64,000 bases of DNA from JAEUMD01 sp050246945 (GTDB lineage Bacteria > Pseudomonadota > Alphaproteobacteria > Rhizobiales > Hyphomicrobiaceae): assembly GCA_050246945.1 (NCBI GenBank), contig JBFWVC010000008.1, forward strand, positions 62,001 through 126,000, in the 5' to 3' direction. The position numbers were made by a program, and so were the translations under genes. The notes under the pieces were generated by a model, which worked only from the letters and a program-made list of their open reading frames with translations, was not told the DNA's origin and searched no databases. Position 1 is the first letter of the stretch. Every line of letters starts with the position of its first letter. Shown here one piece after another: positions 17,181 to 25,630 of this stretch.

Positions 17181-18878
17181 ATGTTCCGCCTCTTCTCAAG
17201 ATCGTTCATATGTATCGCTTCATTCGGCCTTCTCAGCTCGGCGGCGGCGGCGGCCGGCGCCATCGAAGGAGGCGGCAAGCAGCCAATCAACATCGAAGCC
17301 ATCGCGATGTTCGGACTGTTCGTGCTGTTCACCCTGGGCATCACGAAATGGGCGGCCGCCCGTAACAAATCCGCGGCGGACTTCTACACCGCTGGCGGCG
17401 GCATCACCGGCTTCCAAAATGGCCTAGCACTCGCCGGCGACTACATGTCGGCCGCTTCGTTCCTCGGCATCTCGGGCCTCGTCTTTGCTTCCGGGTTCGA
17501 TGGCCTCATCTACTCGGTGGGCTGGCTGGTCGGCTGGCCGATCATCCTTTTCCTGATCGCAGAGCGCCTGCGCAATCTGGGCAAGTACACTTTTGCCGAT
17601 GTCGTGTCGTTCCGACTGCAGCCGGTACCCGTGCGCACCATGTCGGCGATCGGCACATTGACCGTCGTCGCGTTCTACCTCATTGCCCAGATGGTCGGCG
17701 CGGGCAAGCTGATCGAACTCCTTTTCGGTCTTGATTACCTCTACGCAGTTATCTCGGTCGGCATGCTCATGATCATCTACGTTGCGTTCGGCGGCATGAC
17801 GGCGACGACGTGGGTACAGATCATCAAAGCCTGTCTTCTGCTTGGCGGCGCCACATTCATGGCATTGATGGTGCTGGCCGCGTTCAATTTCTCGCCTGAA
17901 GCCCTGTTCAAGAAGGCGACCGAGGTCCATCCCAAAGCGATATCCATCATGGGACCGGGCGCACTGATTTCCGATCCCATTTCGGCAATCTCGCTTGGCC
18001 TCGCCCTGATGTTCGGCACGGCCGGGCTGCCGCACATCCTCATGCGCTTCTTCACCGTTTCGAACGCCAAAGAAGCGCGCAAGTCGGTGTTCTTCGCCAC
18101 CGGTTTCATCGGCTACTTCTACATCCTTACGTTCATCATCGGTTTCGGCGCCATTACGCTGTTGATGAACGACCCCTCCTATTTCAAGCTCGGTGCCAAT
18201 GGCACCTACGACAAGGTGAAGGACTTGCTCGGCGGCACCAACATGGCGGCCGTGCATCTGTCCAAGGCGGTCGGCGGCTCCCTGTTCCTGGGCTTCATCT
18301 CGGCGGTCGCGTTTGCAACCATCCTGGCGGTGGTCGCCGGCCTGACGCTTGCGGGCGCTACCGCGGTCAGCCACGATCTCTATGCCTCGGTTATTGCCCG
18401 TGGCAACGCCAACGAGCAAACCGAAGTGAGAATATCCAAGATTGCCGCAGTAGTTATCGGGATCTTCGCCATATTCCTCGGTTACATCTTCGAGAAACAG
18501 AACGTGGCCTTCATGGTGGGTCTCGCGTTCTCGGTCGCTGCCTCGATCAACTTTCCCGTTCTGGTCATGTCGATCTTTTCAAAGAACACGACAACCAAAG
18601 GCGCTGTGATCGGCGGATTGATAGGGCTCGTAACATCGGTGACGATGGTCGTGCTCTCGAAATCCGTGTGGGAGGACGTACTCGGCATGCCCAAGGGCTC
18701 GGCACCCTTCCCCTACTCCAACCCGGCACTGTTCTCCATGACCTCAGCCTTCGTCGGTATCTGGTTCTTCTCGCTGATCGACCGGACTGCGACAGCAGCC
18801 AAGGAGCGGAACTCTTTTGAAGCCCAGAAGCTGCGCTCGGAAACTGGCATCGGCATGGCAACGGCCACGGCTCATTGA
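17181..18878 (+). CDS. actP: Cation/acetate symporter ActP
   Basis: 565 residues, typical of ActP in the sodium:solute symporter family (SSF). ATG 17181 is chosen; a TTG at 17175 overlaps the DUF485 stop and is an alternative. An N-terminal signal-like segment (FICIASFGLLSSAAAAAG) is followed by about 13 membrane segments with SSF marks: NKSAADFYTAGGGITGFQNG, GDYMSAASFLGISG, GTAGLPHILMRFFTV, and AGATAVSHDLYASV. It takes up acetate and related short monocarboxylates with a cation. Acetyl-CoA synthetase is not in the window. The gene ends in a family A repeat. Confidence 0.93.
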   Translation: MFRLFSRSFICIASFGLLSSAAAAAGAIEGGGKQPINIEAIAMFGLFVLFTLGITKWAAARNKSAADFYTAGGGITGFQNGLALAGDYMSAASFLGISGLVFASGFDGLIYSVGWLVGWPIILFLIAERLRNLGKYTFADVVSFRLQPVPVRTMSAIGTLTVVAFYLIAQMVGAGKLIELLFGLDYLYAVISVGMLMIIYVAFGGMTATTWVQIIKACLLLGGATFMALMVLAAFNFSPEALFKKATEVHPKAISIMGPGALISDPISAISLGLALMFGTAGLPHILMRFFTVSNAKEARKSVFFATGFIGYFYILTFIIGFGAITLLMNDPSYFKLGANGTYDKVKDLLGGTNMAAVHLSKAVGGSLFLGFISAVAFATILAVVAGLTLAGATAVSHDLYASVIARGNANEQTEVRISKIAAVVIGIFAIFLGYIFEKQNVAFMVGLAFSVAASINFPVLVMSIFSKNTTTKGAVIGGLIGLVTSVTMVVLSKSVWEDVLGMPKGSAPFPYSNPALFSMTSAFVGIWFFSLIDRTATAAKERNSFEAQKLRSETGIGMATATAH

Positions 18879-18970
18879 GCACATCCGGCAATGGTGCCGA
18901 ACATTCTCAATTCATAGACTTGGATCGTGTTCATGCGTCCATGCGATACGAACTCGATCACGATCCAGAT
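18879..18970. repeat. Mosaic intergenic repeat, family A, copy 3 (degenerate)
   Basis: Second half is well kept: GAACATTCTCAATTCATAGA, TTGGATCGTGTTCATGCGTC, closing in CGATCACGATCCA. It is close to copy 2 here. The first half (GAGCACATCCGG) is eroded. It directly follows the actP stop. The remaining bases to 19174 hold no gene. Confidence 0.55.
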
Positions 18971-19174
18971 CCGCCACTGCAGAATGGTTCCACCTGAGCC
19001 TGAATGGCTCCAGGCTTACGCAACGCGCCGGGTTTGCCCGGCGCGTTCTGCCTTTTGAAAAACCTGTCGCACTCCCGCGCGCCAAGAGTGAAGCCGAATG
19101 CCGCGGGTGCGGCGTCCCTGAAGCGACAACCATCGCCGCTACCGGCAAATAACGCGCCGTTTCCACCTGAACGC

Positions 19175-19612
19175 TCAGCGATAGACCAGCACCGGTACCG
19201 TCGAGTGCGTCAGCAGCTTCTGAGTCTCGCTGCCCAGCACCATCGCGGAGACGCCGCGACGCCCGTGCGAAGCCATAACGATGAGATCGGCACCCTTCTT
19301 CTTCGCCACCTCGATGATGGCACGCCAAGGTTCGCGGTCTTCAACCTGGATAGTTCCCAGATGCACGTCCTGCGCCTTTGCCTCCGCACGCGCAGCGTCC
19401 ATTCGGTGATCGAACTGCTTGGCCAGATCTGCGCGCTCCGCCGCACCAACGGTGATCGTGACGCCCTCGACGACGAAATCGGTGAGCGGCGGCTGCACTG
19501 TCATGGCCGTCACCTGGGCCCCCAGGACTTTGGCAAGGGCAATGCCATGCTGCACGGCTTTGAGCGAAAGCTCGCTGCCGTCCGTCGGTATAAGGATATG
19601 CTTGAAGAGCAT
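19175..19612 (-). CDS. Universal stress protein
   Basis: 145 residues from ATG 19612, which follows GGAGGAAG; a longer frame to 19753 is leader. One UspA domain covers the whole protein: MLFKHILIPTDGSELS at the N-terminus, the ATP-binding G-x2-G-x9-G(S/T) element in the form MASHGRRGVSAMVLGSETQK, and a final strand STVPVLVYR. Proteins of this class act under stasis, oxygen limitation or other stress, usually as cytoplasmic dimers. An FNR/FixK-like site lies about 118 bp upstream. A decayed copy is found at 16411-16485. Confidence 0.92.
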   Translation of the reverse strand: MLFKHILIPTDGSELSLKAVQHGIALAKVLGAQVTAMTVQPPLTDFVVEGVTITVGAAERADLAKQFDHRMDAARAEAKAQDVHLGTIQVEDREPWRAIIEVAKKKGADLIVMASHGRRGVSAMVLGSETQKLLTHSTVPVLVYR

Positions 19613-19729
19613 CTGCTTCCTCCTTCGCCGCCATTGTCGAACCCGCTCGCGGGTGCGCGGAGCGGCAATGACGCATTTGTCTGGCAGCGTTCCGAGTTGG
19701 AACGCTAGACACAAGAGTGTCCCGCAACC

Positions 19730-19743
19730 TTGATCGCCGTCAA
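19730..19743 (-). promoter_or_regulatory. FNR/FixK-like box upstream of the universal stress gene
   Basis: Read on the minus strand, TTGACGGCGATCAA matches the FNR/FixK consensus TTGAT-N4-ATCAA with one mismatch. It is about 118 bp before the universal stress protein start, a plausible activator position, and such genes are frequent oxygen-response targets. A 7-bp hairpin (GCGTTCC 19687-19693, GGAACGC 19699-19705) lies in the leader. Confidence 0.4.
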
Positions 19744-19759
19744 CATAATGCACACGCCT

Positions 19760-20431
19760 TCAGTCCGCAGCCGCTAAAAGACCCTGGAGACTTGATACGA
19801 TCCTTTCTGGCTGCATTTCGGGATACTCGTCCGGCCGGCCAAGCCTGTTGACCCAGATGCAGCGGAACCCGAACGTGCTGCCACCGGCGATGTCCCAGCG
19901 GTTGGACGAGCAGAAAGTCATGGTATCGGGCGGCTCGTCGAAAGCGTCGACTGCGAGCCGGTAGACGATTGCATGTGGCTTGAATGTCCCCGCATGCGCC
20001 ACCGAAAGCAAACGGTCGAAGTACCCTGCAAGACCGGCGCTATCGACCGCACGCTCCAGTAGGTCGGGATCGCCATTCGAAAGGATCGCGAGGCGCGCAC
20101 CGCCTTCCTTCAAGGCCTTGAGAACCGGCGCGACCTCGGGGTAGGCGTCAAGCTCGCGATAAGCATCAAGCAGCGTCGCCCGAGTCTCGTCGTCAATCAC
20201 CGCACCGCAGGCTGCAATGGCATAGTCGAGACTCCGCTCCGTCAGCTGCCAGAACGTCGCCCGCCGTTCCGTGGCCGCATGAATCCAAGTGTATTCGAGC
20301 TGTTTGGCTCGCCAGATCTCTGAGAGGCGATCCGAGTCCGCGCCGATCCGCGCACTGAGACGCGCCGCTGCCGAATGCACGTCCAACAAAGTGCCATAGG
20401 CGTCGAACAGATAGATATCGCCAGTGCCCAT
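19760..20431 (-). CDS. Haloacid dehalogenase type II-like hydrolase
   Basis: 223 residues from ATG 20431, preceded by CAGGAGG. HAD superfamily motifs are in order: nucleophile Asp10 in FDAYGTLLDV, motif II LAILSNGDPD, the Lys in KPHAIVYRLA, and the acidic motif FCSSNRWDIAGG. The SSN-x2-D form of the last motif and the AYGTL context are those of L-2-haloacid dehalogenases, which hydrolyse 2-haloalkanoates to 2-hydroxyacids. Many proteins of this branch in non-degraders act on unknown substrates, so the dehalogenase name is tentative. It is a single gene upstream of the universal stress gene on the same strand. Confidence 0.82.
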   Translation of the reverse strand: MGTGDIYLFDAYGTLLDVHSAAARLSARIGADSDRLSEIWRAKQLEYTWIHAATERRATFWQLTERSLDYAIAACGAVIDDETRATLLDAYRELDAYPEVAPVLKALKEGGARLAILSNGDPDLLERAVDSAGLAGYFDRLLSVAHAGTFKPHAIVYRLAVDAFDEPPDTMTFCSSNRWDIAGGSTFGFRCIWVNRLGRPDEYPEMQPERIVSSLQGLLAAAD

Positions 20432-20511
20432 GTAGCCTCCTGTCTGCAATCTCACGCATGACATTCTTGCAAACGCAATAGGCGCGAAGGTTACCCCCGC
20501 GCCCTGAGACT

Positions 20512-20610
20512 AATGCATGTAGAATTGAAGTGTGCAGCGGTTCAGGGTGAAAAACATGCTCGCACCGTTGAACGGATCACGTTCGCGTCTGAACGGAACC
20601 CGAGCGAGTG
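20512..20610. repeat. Mosaic intergenic repeat, family A, copy 4
   Basis: Reads TAATGCATGTAGAATTGAAG, then TGTGCAGCGGTTCAGGGTGA and AACATGCTCG, followed by a second hairpin-like part (GAACGGATCACGTTC). The GCATGT/ACATGC arms are kept. It lies between two minus-strand genes. Confidence 0.65.
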
Positions 20611-20665
20611 CGTGAGCCAGTCCGCGGCATCGGCGAAGCTCGCTCGGCAACCGCCGCCCTGCTCG

Positions 20666-21868
20666 TCAGGCAGCTTCTGCCTTTGCCTGCGGAGCACGGC
20701 CGGAGAGATAGTCCATCGTCGCCTCGACGCCACCCTTCCGGTGGGGCACCCCGGCAATGCTGAGGGCCATTTCAACCCCCGACAGCGCACCGACCATGGT
20801 AAGCTCGTTCGTATCTCCGAGATGACCGATGCGGAAAACCTTGCCCGCCACCTTGCCGAGTCCAGTGCCGAGCGACATGTCGAACCGGTCCAGCACGAGC
20901 TTGCGGAACTGATCGGCATTGTGCCCATCGGGCATCAGCACGGCCGTGACTGCCGGCGAGTAGTCGGCGGGATTGGCACACAGGATCTCCAGTCCCCACG
21001 CGTTCACCGCGCGCCGTGTCGCCTCGGCCAGTCGTTCGTGGCGCCTGAATACGTTCTCGAGTCCCTCCTCGTTGAGCATATCGACCGCCACGTCGAGGCC
21101 GTAGAGCAGACTTGTTGCCGGAGTATAGGGATAGAATCCGGTGGCGTTGTTCGCCAGCATGTCGTCCCAATTCCAATAGGCCTTGGGCAGCGTCGCGCTC
21201 TTGGATGCAGCGAGCGCCTTGTCCGATACCGCGTTGAATGACAGTCCCGGCGGCAGCATCAGACCCTTCTGTGAACCAGAAATGGTGACGTCGATACCCC
21301 AGGCGTCATGCTGCAGGTCCATGACCGCCAGCGAAGAGATCGTATCGACCATGAGGAGCGCCGGATGCCCTGCTGCATCGAGTGCGGCACGCACGGCCTC
21401 GATGTTGCTGCGGCACCCCGTGGCCGTTTCATTGTGAACGACGCAGACCGCCTTGATCTTGCGCTCCGTATCGGATTTGAGCCACACCCCAACTTCGTTC
21501 GCATCGACGCCCGAGCGCCAGTCCGTCGTGATGAACTCCGGCCGGAGGCCGAGCTTTGTCGCCATGTTCTTCCACAGCGTCGCAAACTGTCCCGTCTCCA
21601 CCATCAGGACGTGATCTCCGGGCGACATCGTATTGACGAGCGCCGCCTCCCATGCGCCCGTGCCCGACGACGGGAAGATCATCACCGGGTTGCGCGTCTT
21701 GAAGATGCCTTTGATCTTGTCGAGCACGCGCTGCGACATTGCCTGGAACTCCGGGCCGCGATGGTCGAGGATCGGTCGCGCCATGGCGCGCTGCACGCGA
21801 TCGGGAACGGGGCTCGGACCTGGGATCTGCAGGAAATGGCGGCCCGCAGGGCGCTTCTCGGTCGACAT
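20666..21868 (-). CDS. Serine/alanine-glyoxylate aminotransferase
   Basis: 400 residues from ATG 21868, preceded by GGAGGAGAG; a long upstream frame is not used. It is a class V PLP aminotransferase with Lys201 in SGSQKGLMLPPG, the PSSGTGAWEAAL and HNETATG motifs, and the C-terminal FRIGHLGDTNE of the alanine/serine-glyoxylate group. Length and sequence fit the serine-glyoxylate aminotransferase of the methylotrophic serine cycle (glyoxylate + serine to glycine + hydroxypyruvate), but many non-methylotrophs have a close relative acting on alanine. The TRAP transporter on the other side and the 2-hydroxyacid reductase 5 kb away fit glyoxylate/hydroxypyruvate metabolism. No other serine-cycle gene is in the window. 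Confidence 0.87.
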   Translation of the reverse strand: MSTEKRPAGRHFLQIPGPSPVPDRVQRAMARPILDHRGPEFQAMSQRVLDKIKGIFKTRNPVMIFPSSGTGAWEAALVNTMSPGDHVLMVETGQFATLWKNMATKLGLRPEFITTDWRSGVDANEVGVWLKSDTERKIKAVCVVHNETATGCRSNIEAVRAALDAAGHPALLMVDTISSLAVMDLQHDAWGIDVTISGSQKGLMLPPGLSFNAVSDKALAASKSATLPKAYWNWDDMLANNATGFYPYTPATSLLYGLDVAVDMLNEEGLENVFRRHERLAEATRRAVNAWGLEILCANPADYSPAVTAVLMPDGHNADQFRKLVLDRFDMSLGTGLGKVAGKVFRIGHLGDTNELTMVGALSGVEMALSIAGVPHRKGGVEATMDYLSGRAPQAKAEAA

Positions 21869-22435
21869 AGGCTTGCTCTCCTCCGCTGCCCCGTCGCGAC
21901 ACCGGCTTTGCTTGAGCCGCAAGGACCTTTCCCCGTGCAACGCGCAAAGAACACGCGCGAAGTTGCAATAGGGCCAAGGGCAGAGAACGAGGTCGATAGT
22001 CTGCGCGAGGTGCCTCGCTATAAGATTTGCGACGATACCGGTCAAGCTTCGCGTACCGCGGCCGAACGCCTGAATGGCATGCGTCGCAGCCCGCGGTTGC
22101 GGTTCGTCTGCGGCGATCCCAACGAACCTGTCCGACGTTCGTTTCCGACGCATGCGTGCACACGCCTGCGCCTCCAGCAGACATGTCCCGAAGTCGGATT
22201 ATGCTGCACTGCGGCTTCAGCATTGGACTGCTCGCCCGGCCGGCGATAGGGTGACGTTGCCGGCAAGCCAATTGCTGTGGCCATAGTTGATAAGGCACGC
22301 CAATCGAACAGTCTGAAATTCCAATTTTCGCGCGACAGGCCGCCGCGATTTGCGCTATATGGCATACCAAGGGTGTCAAAGAATGCACTCACAAGAATTC
22401 AGAACAACTCATACAAGTCAGGGAGATATCGCCGC
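21869..22435. promoter_or_regulatory. Divergent region between the aminotransferase and TRAP genes
   Basis: 567 bp between divergent genes. Several overlapping open frames exist but none has a ribosome-binding site or recognisable product. It must carry both promoters; I recognise no specific operator. AT content rises near 22300-22420, just before the TRAP start. Confidence 0.4.
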
Positions 22436-23578
22436 ATGACCTCCAAGTTAGAATCGAAATCCGTTTCGCGCCGCAGGTTCCTCAAAGGAGGCGCCGTGGC
22501 CGCCGGCGTCGCCGCCACCGGCACCGTTGCCATGCCCAATGTTTCACGCGCCGAAACCGTGACCTTGAAAATGCAGTCATCATGGGGCGCCTCTGACGTT
22601 TTCCAGGAGATGGCGAAACAGTATACCGACCGTTGCGAGAAGATGTCGGGCGGGCGCTTGAAGTTCGACCTCCTGCCAGCCGGCGCCGTCGTCAAGGCAT
22701 TTGAAGTGCAGAACGCCTGCCATACCGGTGTGATCGACGCAGCTCACACCGTGACGGCCTACTGGTACGGCAAGAACAAGGCCGCCTCCCTGTTTGGCAC
22801 CGGTCCGGTGCTCGGCTGCGACGCAACGCAGATGCTGGCCTGGATCCAGTCAGCCGATGGCCGGGCGCTCTACAAGGAGCTTACCCAGGGCATCCTCAAG
22901 CTCGACGTCGTTGGCTTCTTTGCCATGCCGATGCCGACCCAGCCGCTCGGCTGGTTCAAGAAGCAGATCAAATCGGTTGATGACCTGCAGGGCCTGAAGT
23001 ACCGCACCGTCGGCCTCGCCACTGACATTATGCAGGGCATGGGACTGAAGGTGACGCAGCTTCCCGGCGGCGAGATTATCCCGGCCTTGGAGCGCGGCGT
23101 GATCGAGGCGTTCGAATTCAACAACCCGACGTCCGACCGCCAGTTCGGCGCTCAGAATGTGTCCAAGGACTACATGCTGGGGTCCTATCACCAGGCAGCC
23201 GAGTTCTTTGAGATCATCTTCTCCAAGAAGAAGTTCGATTCGCTCCCGGCCGAAATGCAGGCAATCCTGGAGTATGGCGCCGAAGCCGCATCGACCGCCA
23301 ACTACGGACTGGCACTCGACAAGTACTCCAAGGATCTGCAGGGCTTGATGAAGGACGACGGCGTCAAGGTGCACCGCACGCCGAAGTCCGTCATGGAAGC
23401 CCAGCTCAAGAGCTGGGATACGGTCCTCGAGAAGTTGAACCAGGATCCCTTCTTCAAGAAGGTTGTCGACAGCCAGAGGGCCTGGGCGGAGCGCGTTGCG
23501 TTCTACTACCTCACCAACGCGGCCGACTACGAGCTTGCCTTTAACCACTACTTCCCTGGCAAGCTACCGAAAGCTTGA
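22436..23578 (+). CDS. TRAP transporter substrate-binding protein (DctP family)
   Basis: 380 residues; ATG 22436 follows GGGAGA. The N-terminus has a twin-arginine signal (SRRRFLKGGAVAAG ... RAET), so it is exported folded by Tat, as common for the larger TRAP binding proteins. The mature protein begins VTLKMQSSWGASDVFQEM and contains the TRAP signature region GLKYRTVGLATDIMQGMGLK and GGEIIPALERGVIEAFEFN. This branch (TakP-like) binds 2-oxo acids or related carboxylates, often as dimers. It starts the operon dctP-dctQ-dctM-amidase-small protein. The ligand is not known; the adjacent aminotransferase suggests a 2-oxo or 2-hydroxy acid. Confidence 0.92.
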   Translation: MTSKLESKSVSRRRFLKGGAVAAGVAATGTVAMPNVSRAETVTLKMQSSWGASDVFQEMAKQYTDRCEKMSGGRLKFDLLPAGAVVKAFEVQNACHTGVIDAAHTVTAYWYGKNKAASLFGTGPVLGCDATQMLAWIQSADGRALYKELTQGILKLDVVGFFAMPMPTQPLGWFKKQIKSVDDLQGLKYRTVGLATDIMQGMGLKVTQLPGGEIIPALERGVIEAFEFNNPTSDRQFGAQNVSKDYMLGSYHQAAEFFEIIFSKKKFDSLPAEMQAILEYGAEAASTANYGLALDKYSKDLQGLMKDDGVKVHRTPKSVMEAQLKSWDTVLEKLNQDPFFKKVVDSQRAWAERVAFYYLTNAADYELAFNHYFPGKLPKA

Positions 23579-23603
23579 TCGACAACAGGCCGAGAAACAT
23601 GCG

Positions 23604-23631
23604 AGGGTGGGCGACATCCAACGCCCACCCT
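23604..23631 (+). terminator. Intercistronic hairpin between TRAP binding protein and permease genes
   Basis: Perfect 10-bp stem, AGGGTGGGCG (23604-23613) and CGCCCACCCT (23622-23631) with an 8-nt loop, 25 bp after the binding-protein stop. No T-run follows, so it is more likely a partial terminator or 3' RNA stabiliser giving more binding protein than permease, as known for many transport operons. Confidence 0.6.
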
Positions 23632-23663
23632 TCGGCTTGCTAATTACGTCGGGGGAGATTGAA

Positions 23664-24278
23664 GTGCGATCCTTCATTTTCGCTATCGATAAATTCTCGC
23701 AATGGGTGGGCCATGCGTTCGCCTGGTGCATCGTCGCCATGACGTTCGGCGTCGGCTATGAGGTTTTCGTCCGCTACGTGCTGCGCGACCCTACCTCCTG
23801 GGCCTTTGATCTGAGCTACATGATGTATGGCACCCTGTTCATGATGGGCGGCGCCTATACGCTCTCGCGCGACGGCCACGTCAGGGGCGACGTGTTTTAT
23901 CGGATGTGGCAGCCGCGCACCCAGGCCATCGTCGAATTGATACTCTACATCATCTTTTTCTACCCCGCCGTTCTGGCTCTCATTTTCGCCGGCTGGACGT
24001 TCGCCGATCAGTCGCTCGGCTATCGCGAGGTGTCTGTCATGAGCCCGGCGAACGTGCCGATCTTCCACTTCAAGATGGTAATTCCCGCTGCAGGGGTGCT
24101 GCTGTTCATACAGGGTCTGGCGCAGATCGCCCGCTGCTTCCTGTGCATCCGCGAGAACAATTGGCCTGAGAAAATCGTCGATGTCGAGGAAACCGAAACG
24201 ATGATGATTCATCAGGCCGAGGACCACGCCGAGGTCCAGTCCGAGCTTGGCTCGAACGGCAAGGGGAGCGCACGATGA
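23664..24278 (+). CDS. TRAP transporter small permease (DctQ family)
   Basis: 204 residues from GTG 23664, chosen because GGGGGAG lies just upstream and the protein then begins VRSFIFAIDKFSQWVGHAFA, the normal DctQ N-terminus; the longer frame from 23463 overlaps the binding-protein gene. Four membrane segments are visible (including WCIVAMTFGVGYEVFVRYVL and IIFFYPAVLALIFAGW). The extra hydrophilic tail rich in acidic residues (about 175-204) is usual for larger DctQ proteins. DctQ forms the transport complex with DctM, whose start overlaps this stop (ATGA). Confidence 0.9.
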   Translation: MRSFIFAIDKFSQWVGHAFAWCIVAMTFGVGYEVFVRYVLRDPTSWAFDLSYMMYGTLFMMGGAYTLSRDGHVRGDVFYRMWQPRTQAIVELILYIIFFYPAVLALIFAGWTFADQSLGYREVSVMSPANVPIFHFKMVIPAAGVLLFIQGLAQIARCFLCIRENNWPEKIVDVEETETMMIHQAEDHAEVQSELGSNGKGSAR

Positions 24279-25630
24279 CCGACCCTCAAGTCGCCATCAT
24301 GATGCTGGCGCTTTTCATTCTGATCATTCTTCTGGGCTTCCCGATCGCATTCACGCTGATGGCGATGGGCGTCGGCTTCGGCTACTACGCCTACTACGAT
24401 CCGTCGCGAATGCAGTCGATCTTCGACAATCGGATATTCGACCTTTTCGTCAACCAGACATACTCGGTGATGTCGAGCGACGTTCTGACTGCCGTGCCCT
24501 TATTCTTGTTCATGGGCTATATAGTCGAACGAGCCAACATCGTAGACCGCCTGTTTACCACGCTTCAGGTCGCCGCGCGCCGGGTGCCGGGCTCAATGGC
24601 CGTAGCTGCATTGCTCACCTGCGCGCTGTTCGCCACCGCGACTGGCATCGTCGGCGCGGTAGTGACGCTGATGGGCCTTCTGGCCTTTCCCCAGATGCTG
24701 CGCGCGCGCTACGACACCTCTTATGCGGCCGGCGTCATTTGCGCGGGCGGCTGCCTGGGCATCCTGATTCCGCCCTCGATCATGCTGATCGTCTATTCGG
24801 CAACGACCAACGTCTCGGTCGTGAAGCTCTACGCGGGCGCTTTCCTGCCGGGCTTCATGCTGGCCGGCCTTTACATGCTTTATGTGGTCGGCCGGGCGGT
24901 CCTTCGCCCGGACATTGCGCCGCCACCGCGCGAAGAAGACATTCCCAAAATGTCGACGCTCCAGCTGACCGGCATGGTGATCACGTCGTTCGTGCCGCTT
25001 GCCGCGCTGATCCTCTCTGTGCTGGGCGCAATCTTGTTTGGTCTTGCTACACCCTCGGAGGCCGCCGCCGTAGGCTCGCTCGGTGGCCTGGTGCTGGCCC
25101 TGATGTATCGTTCTCTTACGTGGGAGCGGCTGAAGGAGAGCGTCTATCTTACGGTGCGCACGTCCGCGATGGTTTGCTGGCTCTTCGTCGGCTCGTGGAC
25201 CTTCTCGTCAGTATTCTCCTACCTGGGCGGCGAACATCTCGTGAAGGACTTCGTCCTCGCCCTCAACCTCTCCCCGATCACCTTTCTTATACTCACGCAG
25301 ATCATCATCTTCCTATTGGGTTGGCCGCTCGAGTGGTCGGAGATCATCATCATCTTCGTGCCTATCTTCCTGCCGCTGCTGCCGCATTTTGACGTCGATC
25401 CCCTGTTCTTCGGCATCCTGATCGCGCTCAACCTGCAGACGTCGTTCCTCACGCCGCCCATGGCGATGGCGGCCTACTACCTGAAAGGGATAGCGCCGCC
25501 GCACGTGCAGCTTATGGACATCTTCAAAGGCTGCATGCCCTACCTGGGCATGGTGCTCATCTCGATGGTGCTGCTGTACATTTTCCCCGGCATCGCGCTC
25601 TGGTTGCCTGAGTATTTCTATGGCAAGTGA
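24275..25630 (+). CDS. TRAP transporter large permease (DctM family)
   Basis: 451 residues. About 12 membrane segments make up the whole protein, the channel-forming subunit of the sodium-driven TRAP carrier. Family marks include LGFPIAFTLMAMGVGF, the conserved CAGGCLGILIPPSIMLIVY motif, and LNLQTSFLTPPMAMAAYYLK near the C-terminus. Its start overlaps the small-permease stop by 4 bp and its end overlaps the amidase start by 11 bp, so the three are translationally linked. Confidence 0.94.
   Translation: MTDPQVAIMMLALFILIILLGFPIAFTLMAMGVGFGYYAYYDPSRMQSIFDNRIFDLFVNQTYSVMSSDVLTAVPLFLFMGYIVERANIVDRLFTTLQVAARRVPGSMAVAALLTCALFATATGIVGAVVTLMGLLAFPQMLRARYDTSYAAGVICAGGCLGILIPPSIMLIVYSATTNVSVVKLYAGAFLPGFMLAGLYMLYVVGRAVLRPDIAPPPREEDIPKMSTLQLTGMVITSFVPLAALILSVLGAILFGLATPSEAAAVGSLGGLVLALMYRSLTWERLKESVYLTVRTSAMVCWLFVGSWTFSSVFSYLGGEHLVKDFVLALNLSPITFLILTQIIIFLLGWPLEWSEIIIIFVPIFLPLLPHFDVDPLFFGILIALNLQTSFLTPPMAMAAYYLKGIAPPHVQLMDIFKGCMPYLGMVLISMVLLYIFPGIALWLPEYFYGK

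Noticed and set aside
24247..25392. 381-codon frame overlapping DctM in another reading frame
   Set aside because: DctM in the other frame has clear membrane segments and family motifs; this frame is Arg/His/Pro-rich, typical of a shifted GC-rich gene.
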